Positions 7,517 through 11,845 of a stretch of 11,845 bases of DNA are shown here, piece after piece. Under the pieces are notes generated by a model. The model saw nothing but the letters and a program-made list of their open reading frames with translations. It ran no database searches and was not told the origin of the DNA. The translations under genes and the position numbers were made by a program. Each line of letters opens with the position of its first letter. Position 1 is the first letter of the stretch. The stretch comes from Candidatus Curtissbacteria bacterium (GTDB lineage: Bacteria; Patescibacteriota; Microgenomatia; Curtissbacterales; GWA2-41-24), in assembly GCA_030688205.1 (NCBI GenBank), contig JAUYIQ010000087.1:1-11845 (forward strand), in the 5' to 3' direction.

Positions 7517-9072
7517 GCTTTTATCTTATGAAAGTTTGCGTACGGTGTTTGCGGGTATTCAGGATCGTATGGTCTCATGTCAAATGGATTATTGTAATCT
7601 AGACAGCCTGTGCAATGTGTAACTCGCATTTGTTCTGTGGACATTCCCAAAGACTTGGCCATACCACTAATCGACAGATAATGCAGGCTATCTACTTTAA
7701 GCTTGCGCTTAATTTCTTCTTCAGTCAAGACCTGGAATTTACCCCCTTTATCTTTTTTAACTGCACCAAGTTCTTCCCGTGAGCCAATGTTAACGCCTAA
7801 AAAGCATGGATTAACAAAACGCGGGGCAAGAAATCTGCAGTGAACGCTCTTGACTCCAACTCTAAGCAGATGGGCAACCAGTATGCTGAAAGTATTGAGA
7901 CGAACAGCTGTGTCGTCTACAAGATAAATGGAATGACCAATCAAACTTGGTGAGATAAAGAATTTCTTTTCAATGTCTTTTTGGCGCAGGTATGGGTCGT
8001 CTTCTATAAAGGTACGCTTAGCATAGTCATACCTTTCTTTAACGAGTCCTCTTTTGTATCTTAGTTTAAGCTTGGGAAATCTATTTCGAAGTACCTCATA
8101 AAATGCATAAGCTCCTGGAATTGCGGTGTCCGGAACAGACACAACGTAATCTATCCCTTCCAGAATTTTTTTGTCTATTTTCCCTTCCTCTACTCTTCTT
8201 ACTTCTTCAGCTCCCAGCTGTTCTCCAAGACTTTCCCGATTTTCACCGACCGGCCCGTCCCAAAGGGATGTTTCGTGAGAGAAGTAAAGTTTTTCAAATA
8301 CGCAAAAGCTTGCTTTTTGGGCTTCCTGGAATTTGGAGGTTGAAACACCCGATTTGTCTGCAATTAATAACTGACCAGGTTCAATTTTTTGGCTGTGGTG
8401 GACATCAATTCTATCCAACGCGCAGGTTTCGGATGCAACAAACACGTGGCCGTTATCCTGACTCCAAACCAGTGGCCTTACTCCCCAGGGATCCCGAAGT
8501 GCTATTAGCTTGTCATCTTCCGTAACAATTACAAGTGAGTACGCACCTTTTACATCTTTCAGGGCATTTGTGATTTTTTGCCGCCAGCTTGCGCCCGGTG
8601 AAGTTACGATTAGCCAAGCAATGATTTCAGAATCAGAATCAGATTCCAGTTTAATGCCAAATTTTTGCAATTTATCTTTATGTTTTTTGAGATCGACTAT
8701 GCTTCCGTTGTGAGCAAGAGCCAGGCCCCAACCTTTATGGGATGCATAAAACGGACCGCAGTCACAATTGCGCCTAAATTTGCCTTCAGTGGGATACCTC
8801 AAGTGAGCAACAGCAATCTCACCACGCAGGGAATTGTCTTCGATAACTTCTGTGGAATGAAATACTTCGTTAAAAGCTCTTGCTTCCTTATACACCTTCA
8901 GTGTTTTGCCGAGAGCTTTGACGGCTAATCCGCCACCATTTTGACCACGATGTTGGAGGGCTTTGCCCATCTCGACAACCACGTTAGAAACATTGTTGTC
9001 CGGCTGCGCAAGAGAGCCTGCGAGACCGCAGTGATCATGTGGTTTATCAGGAAGAGCCGTGTAATCTGTCAC
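7513..9072 (-). CDS. purF: PurF-like amidophosphoribosyltransferase with altered PRPP loop
   Basis: PurF moves ammonia from glutamine onto PRPP to give phosphoribosylamine, the first step of purine synthesis. 519 residues. The glutaminase half looks functional: C15 would be the N-terminal nucleophile after removal of 14 residues, with LQHRGQNGGG (39-48), HLRYPTEG (90-97), HNGS (121-124), SDSDSEI (144-150) and RDPWGVRPL (193-201). Four cysteines at the places of the B. subtilis-type Fe-S ligands are kept: C257, C423, C487 and C490. The phosphoribosyltransferase half keeps RTFIED and VDDTAVR (385-391), but the loop usually written DDSIVRGTT reads DDTAVRLNT, so Gly-Thr is Leu-Asn. The GTG at 9072 is the only start codon ahead of C15. 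No other purine gene is near. It may be true PurF or a relative with another acceptor. Confidence 0.87.
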   Translation of the reverse strand: MTDYTALPDKPHDHCGLAGSLAQPDNNVSNVVVEMGKALQHRGQNGGGLAVKALGKTLKVYKEARAFNEVFHSTEVIEDNSLRGEIAVAHLRYPTEGKFRRNCDCGPFYASHKGWGLALAHNGSIVDLKKHKDKLQKFGIKLESDSDSEIIAWLIVTSPGASWRQKITNALKDVKGAYSLVIVTEDDKLIALRDPWGVRPLVWSQDNGHVFVASETCALDRIDVHHSQKIEPGQLLIADKSGVSTSKFQEAQKASFCVFEKLYFSHETSLWDGPVGENRESLGEQLGAEEVRRVEEGKIDKKILEGIDYVVSVPDTAIPGAYAFYEVLRNRFPKLKLRYKRGLVKERYDYAKRTFIEDDPYLRQKDIEKKFFISPSLIGHSIYLVDDTAVRLNTFSILVAHLLRVGVKSVHCRFLAPRFVNPCFLGVNIGSREELGAVKKDKGGKFQVLTEEEIKRKLKVDSLHYLSISGMAKSLGMSTEQMRVTHCTGCLDYNNPFDMRPYDPEYPQTPYANFHKIKA

Positions 9073-9077
9073 AAAGA

Positions 9078-9104
9078 CAAAAAGAGGAGCTGACTGGTCC
9101 TCTT
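9078..9104 (-). terminator. Intrinsic terminator between glyS and the purF-like gene
   Basis: AAGAGGA (9104-9098) pairs with TCCTCTT (9088-9082) around a 9-base loop, followed on the minus strand by a T-run and then GTCTTTGTG. The GTG is the start of the PurF-like gene, so the T-tract lies within 10 bases of its start codon. It most likely ends the glyS transcript; it could also act as an attenuator. Confidence 0.7.
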
Positions 9105-9143
9105 ACTTGGTTTATTTTAACACAATTTTTTGCTATGAGCGAG

Positions 9144-10466
9144 TTAGTTTAATTTTTCTTCTATTTGTGAGGATACATCTTTAATTTTTACTCTGTTTTG
9201 TTTGGTTGTATCCCTGTCGCGGATGGTAACTGTATCGTCTTGCAGTGTTTGGAAGTCAATGGTGATGCAGACAGGCGTGCCAATTTCGTCTTGGGAGAGG
9301 TAACGTTTGCCGATGTTGCCGCGATCGTCCCAGGAAATTGGATTCTGGATGGTAGATTTTAGATTTTCATAGACTTCCTTTGCCTTAGCAACCAGATCCG
9401 GCTTATTGGCTAGGAGCGGGAAAACGGCAGCTTTATAAGGGGCCAGCTTGGGATTTAGCTTTAAAACAACCCTGTCTCCGTCTTCAGCGTAAGCATCGAT
9501 TAGGAAAAACAAGGTTGCCCTATCGACGCCTCCTGAAGTTTCGATAATGTATGGTAGATATTTTTTGTCTTCTTGCTGGTCGAAGTAAGTCAAATCTTGC
9601 CCCGAATGCTTTTGGTGCTGGGAGAGATCCCAGTCTCCCCTATTGTGAATACCTTCAAATTCTTTCCAGCCGAAAGGAGAGTCATATTCAATATCCCATG
9701 CATCTTTTGCGTAATGAGCCCTTTCATTTTCTTCATGCTGACGAAATCTAAGCTTTTCTTTGGTCATTCCAAGCGACATGTACCATTTCATTCTTTCTTC
9801 TTTCCAATATTTATATAATTTTTCAGCTTCTTCCGGCTTTACATAATACTGAAGCTCCATTTGTTCAAATTCACGTGAACGAAATGTGAAGTTACCCGGA
9901 GTTATTTCATTTCTGAAGGCTTTGCCAATTTGTGCGATACCGAATGGAATTTGCTGCCTTGTGGAACTGAGGACATTTTTAAAGTTAACATGAACACCTT
10001 GTGTTATTTCCCCACGGAGATAGACTTTTTGCTTTGCATCTTCAACGACACCAAGTTTGGCTTCTACTAAAAGGTTAAACTTTTTAGGCTCTGTCCAATC
10101 TACCTTTTTACCCTTATGAGAGGTCTCGTGTTCTGTTAGCTCTTCTTTGTGATCTGCGCGGAATCTTTCATTGCATATTTTACACTCAACGAGCGGGTCG
10201 GTAAAAGCTGCGACGTGGCCGGAGGCTTCCCAGACTTTTGGGTTCATAAGAATTGCAGCATCCAGACCCACGACATCCTGGCGGTTATAAACCATAGATT
10301 TCCAAAATTCCCTTTTGATGTTGTTTTTGAGCTCAACACCCAAAGGGCCGTAATCCCAAGTACCTGCGAGACCGCCATAAATTTCCGAGCCGGGATATAT
10401 AAAACCTCTACGTTTACTTAAAGCTACTATCTTTTCTAATTTGGTTTGTGTGTTGTTACTAGTCAT
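9144..10466 (-). CDS. glyS: Glycyl-tRNA synthetase, single-chain (alpha2, class II) type
   Basis: Charges tRNA-Gly with glycine in the cytoplasm. 440 residues, of the one-chain type also found in archaea, eukaryotes and some bacteria, unlike the two-subunit GlyQ/GlyS enzyme. N-terminal KLEKIVALSKRRGFIYPGSE (9-28), then GGLAGTWDYGPLG (31-43). C95 and C98 (CKIC) look like half of a zinc site; no second CxxC is obvious. Class II motif 2 is FRNEITP (184-190) with RSREFEQME (196-204); motif 3 is ETSGGVDRA (309-317). The anticodon-binding domain covers about 333-440 (LAPYKAAVFPL, IGKRY, GTPVCITID). The start at 10466 matches the family N-terminus. It ends just before a terminator, and a short GlyRS-like ORF lies upstream. 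Confidence 0.97.
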   Translation of the reverse strand: MTSNNTQTKLEKIVALSKRRGFIYPGSEIYGGLAGTWDYGPLGVELKNNIKREFWKSMVYNRQDVVGLDAAILMNPKVWEASGHVAAFTDPLVECKICNERFRADHKEELTEHETSHKGKKVDWTEPKKFNLLVEAKLGVVEDAKQKVYLRGEITQGVHVNFKNVLSSTRQQIPFGIAQIGKAFRNEITPGNFTFRSREFEQMELQYYVKPEEAEKLYKYWKEERMKWYMSLGMTKEKLRFRQHEENERAHYAKDAWDIEYDSPFGWKEFEGIHNRGDWDLSQHQKHSGQDLTYFDQQEDKKYLPYIIETSGGVDRATLFFLIDAYAEDGDRVVLKLNPKLAPYKAAVFPLLANKPDLVAKAKEVYENLKSTIQNPISWDDRGNIGKRYLSQDEIGTPVCITIDFQTLQDDTVTIRDRDTTKQNRVKIKDVSSQIEEKLN

Positions 10467-10496
10467 AATATTTAAGTCTCATCGGTTTTGCGCCTT

Positions 10497-10524
10497 ATTG
10501 CGCTGTTATGGGAATTTGCAAATC
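10497..10524 (-). promoter_or_regulatory. Hairpin in the glyS leader
   Basis: GTTATGGGA and TCCCATAAC pair perfectly over 9 bases around a TTTGCAAAT loop (minus strand). The hairpin covers the last codons and the stop of the 29-codon upstream ORF. A second 7-base pair, GTCTCAT (start of that ORF) with ATGAGAC just before glyS, could close a larger fold around it. No T-tract follows, and no T-box sequence is visible. Confidence 0.45.
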
Positions 10525-10595
10525 CCATAACGACTCCATAAGGGCTTGAATCCACGTCTTTTGGCTAAAGATACGATCTTGTCTAATGAGACCAT
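10506..10595 (-). pseudogene. 29-codon ORF repeating the GlyRS N-terminus (leader peptide or glyS remnant)
   Basis: ATG at 10595 to TAA at 10506. Residues 4-16, LDKIVSLAKRRGF, are almost the same as residues 10-22 of the glyS product 40 bases downstream (LEKIVALSKRRGF). After that the reading departs at once (KPLWSRYGICKFP) and stops. The DNA of the two copies differs at many third positions, so this is not a very recent duplication. It could be the leftover start of an older or incoming glyS copy, or a leader peptide whose translation is linked to the hairpin over its stop. No ribosome site is seen. Confidence 0.55.
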
Positions 10596-10662
10596 AGAAA
10601 ATTTCTAATTTCTAATTAATTAGGTTAATTAGATTGTATCAAGCTGGTGCTTGGGAGACAAA

Positions 10663-11523
10663 TTACTGACTGACTACAACAAAGGTGGCGAAATTGGAAA
10701 CTGTTGCACTTACAGTTTTGCCTGCAGAATCATAGGTGCTTTCCACTTGCTGCCATTTAGAGTCGGCGTGGTTGTAGGTGTAAAGCTTTGGACTTTGGGC
10801 ACTATCTGTAAGTTTAATTGAGAGTTTTGCGGACTTTGTAAAATCCGGTGCAATTGAAAATACACCATAGGTGGGCAATGACACTTTTTTGGTATCGATA
10901 TTTTCGGTATTTTTAGGCAAGCCCACGGTGTCTGCAACTATTGCCCAGTAGCTCTTTGGCAGAGATGGCACTTCCATCTTAAAATTGCCTGCAGCATCTT
11001 TTAGCGATGTGGCACCTTCAGCTTCAATGAGTTCCCAAGGGGCATCTGTTACGTATTCATCTTCCCCTTTGAAAAGATGCAGTGTAAGTTTTCCGTCTGC
11101 TACTCCCCTATCCGGACTTCTTACTCCTTTTGATGCAGTACCTAGTAGAATAGACTTTTTGTATATTTCATCTTTAGGGTTAACATCCGAACCTGTTGAA
11201 CCTCTTTGAATTTTTCCTCCAGCGGAGCCTGGTATGTCTGCTTGATAAGTAAGTTCATACTCAACTCTGTCAAACTCTGCCATGTTTTCTATTGAGAAGA
11301 TAATTTCTGCACCGTCTGTTGTGGGCGTTAGGGTGACGTAAGGACGTTTGGCAACTTCAATGTCTGTCAAGGTTTTAACTTCTCCTGTCGACTCTTCCGG
11401 GTTTATATCTTTTGGTCCTCTATGAAAGATGAAAAGGAAATAAACTACGAGGGCAATGACGATAAGACTTGCGCCTGCAAAAATATATTTGTTTTTATTC
11501 TGTTTGGTAATCGTGTTATCCAT
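10663..11523 (-). CDS. Membrane-anchored extracytoplasmic protein of unknown function
   Basis: 286 residues: a short polar/basic start (1-12), one membrane segment (about 13-33), then a large domain rich in Thr, Ser, Asp and beta-type patterns that should lie outside. An acidic linker (about 37-56) follows the membrane. The C-terminal part (about 210-286) has the pattern LYTYNHADSKWQQV then GKTVSATVSNFATFVVV, as seen in the last beta-sandwich of many secreted proteins. No Cys is present in the mature part, no lipobox and no catalytic motif that I recognise. Its ATG lies 7 bases after the recO stop, and glyS follows after the leader region. A surface adhesin or envelope role is only inferred from topology. 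Confidence 0.85.
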   Translation of the reverse strand: MDNTITKQNKNKYIFAGASLIVIALVVYFLFIFHRGPKDINPEESTGEVKTLTDIEVAKRPYVTLTPTTDGAEIIFSIENMAEFDRVEYELTYQADIPGSAGGKIQRGSTGSDVNPKDEIYKKSILLGTASKGVRSPDRGVADGKLTLHLFKGEDEYVTDAPWELIEAEGATSLKDAAGNFKMEVPSLPKSYWAIVADTVGLPKNTENIDTKKVSLPTYGVFSIAPDFTKSAKLSIKLTDSAQSPKLYTYNHADSKWQQVESTYDSAGKTVSATVSNFATFVVVSQ

Positions 11524-11530
11524 AGGTTAA

Positions 11531-11845
11531 CTATGAAAGAAACCTTACTGTTGAAAGTTTTCTTTCAGTAAGGTTTTCCACCATGCTATCAAGAAAAGAC
11601 AAAAGTTTCAAATATGCCTGTGGTGAAAGCCTAAATCTGCTTTTAGCTGTTTCAAAATCTTCTTCTTCGAATGTTTGCAGGACTCTTTTTGTGGAGGAGT
11701 CTGCAAGTGTTATGGTTGAGAAAAAACCCAGAGTTGACAGGAGTTTTATTTTAAAAACACTGGAGACAAGATCAAAGTCGTCTTCTGTGGTTACTTTGTT
11801 TAAAAAATGGACAAGCAGAATAAAAACTTTGGGGTTCCTTTGATG
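11531..11845 (-). CDS. recO: DNA repair protein RecO, C-terminal end (5' part outside window)
   Basis: The frame is open from the right edge to TAG at 11531; 104 residues are visible. RecO loads RecA with RecF/RecR by helping it onto SSB-covered single strands. The visible part fits the alpha-helical C-terminal domain: VFILLVHFLNKV, then the helix FDLVSSVFKIKLLSTLGFF (residues about 24-42), the place of the usual F..LKLL..LGY signature. It ends KLSTVRFL, like the K..S..FL end of many RecO proteins. The zinc-type cysteines of some RecO proteins are absent. Position before glyS also fits, as recO and glycyl-tRNA synthetase genes are often neighbours. The family is weakly conserved, so I am fairly but not fully sure. 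Confidence 0.75.
   Translation of the reverse strand, partial: HQRNPKVFILLVHFLNKVTTEDDFDLVSSVFKIKLLSTLGFFSTITLADSSTKRVLQTFEEEDFETAKSRFRLSPQAYLKLLSFLDSMVENLTERKLSTVRFLS
11541..11575. other. Long hairpin inside the 3' end of recO
   Basis: AACCTTACTG...GAAAG and CTTTCAGTAAGGTT (plus strand) pair over 14 bases with a 3-base bulge and a 4-base loop. On the minus strand the stem is followed by TCTTTC, on the plus strand by TTCC, so neither tail is a strong terminator. It lies in the last recO codons, before the gap to the next gene, and may act as a partial terminator or an RNA-stability element. Confidence 0.5.

Noticed and set aside
7428..7622. 64-residue plus-strand frame
   Set aside because: It lies opposite the end of the PurF-like gene and the membrane microprotein, both better supported.
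10467..10662. T-box riboswitch ahead of glyS
   Set aside because: No T-box core sequence, specifier loop or terminator with T-run could be found.
11583..11843. 86-residue open frame on the plus strand at the right edge
   Set aside because: The minus strand of the same stretch encodes a RecO-like C-terminus with helix patterns and sits in line with the next gene. The plus frame is Ser/Lys-rich with no family pattern, typical of an antisense shadow.

Overview
The window reads as chromosomal DNA from a bacterium of the Candidate Phyla Radiation (Patescibacteria). A Microgenomates- or Katanobacteria-like lineage is the best guess. The supports are low GC, very tight packing on one strand, a DUF5652-type small membrane protein, a single-chain (alpha2) glycyl-tRNA synthetase, and a reduced, rearranged division/cell-wall (dcw) cluster. 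The lineage is inferred from gene content and was not tested by a search. Every gene I can support lies on the minus strand, so transcription runs from position 11845 down to 1.

Right part (11845 to about 9078): the C-terminal end of RecO enters from the right edge. It is followed by a one-pass membrane protein with a long outside domain (no known family), then by glycyl-tRNA synthetase. A 29-codon ORF just upstream of glyS repeats the start of class II GlyRS and then stops. A hairpin plus T-tract closes the block.

Middle part (9072 to 7421): a PurF-like amidophosphoribosyltransferase starts with GTG directly behind that terminator. Its glutaminase half looks intact, but its PRPP loop is altered. 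A 31-residue one-pass membrane microprotein overlaps its stop codon by ATGA.

Dcw cluster (about 7352 to 3568): a regulatory region carries four direct repeats of (A/G)ATGGT(G/A)A at exact 10-bp spacing, plus one inverted copy, next to a TATAAA. These look like MraZ operator boxes. Behind them come mraZ, rsmH (with a heptamer repeat inside the gene), a 6-codon mini-ORF, an ftsL-like gene, ftsI (class B PBP) and the DUF5652-like gene.

Left part (3567 to 1): an AT-rich spacer with a strong hairpin terminator and a possible 50-codon ORF. It is followed by a MurE-type ligase that lacks the usual N-terminal UDP-binding domain. Overlapping its stop codon is one open frame running to the left edge (at least 622 codons). 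That frame joins three enzymes: a sugar-nucleotide nucleotidyltransferase, a HAD phosphatase and a MurC/Mpl-type ligase. The order echoes the MurNAc recycling route (MurU nucleotidyltransferase, MupP HAD phosphatase, MurC/Mpl ligase). This fusion is the most interesting item in the window.

Together, the left and middle parts would make and assemble peptidoglycan precursors and the septal synthase, under MraZ control. The right part is housekeeping: DNA repair, tRNA charging and a purine-type step.
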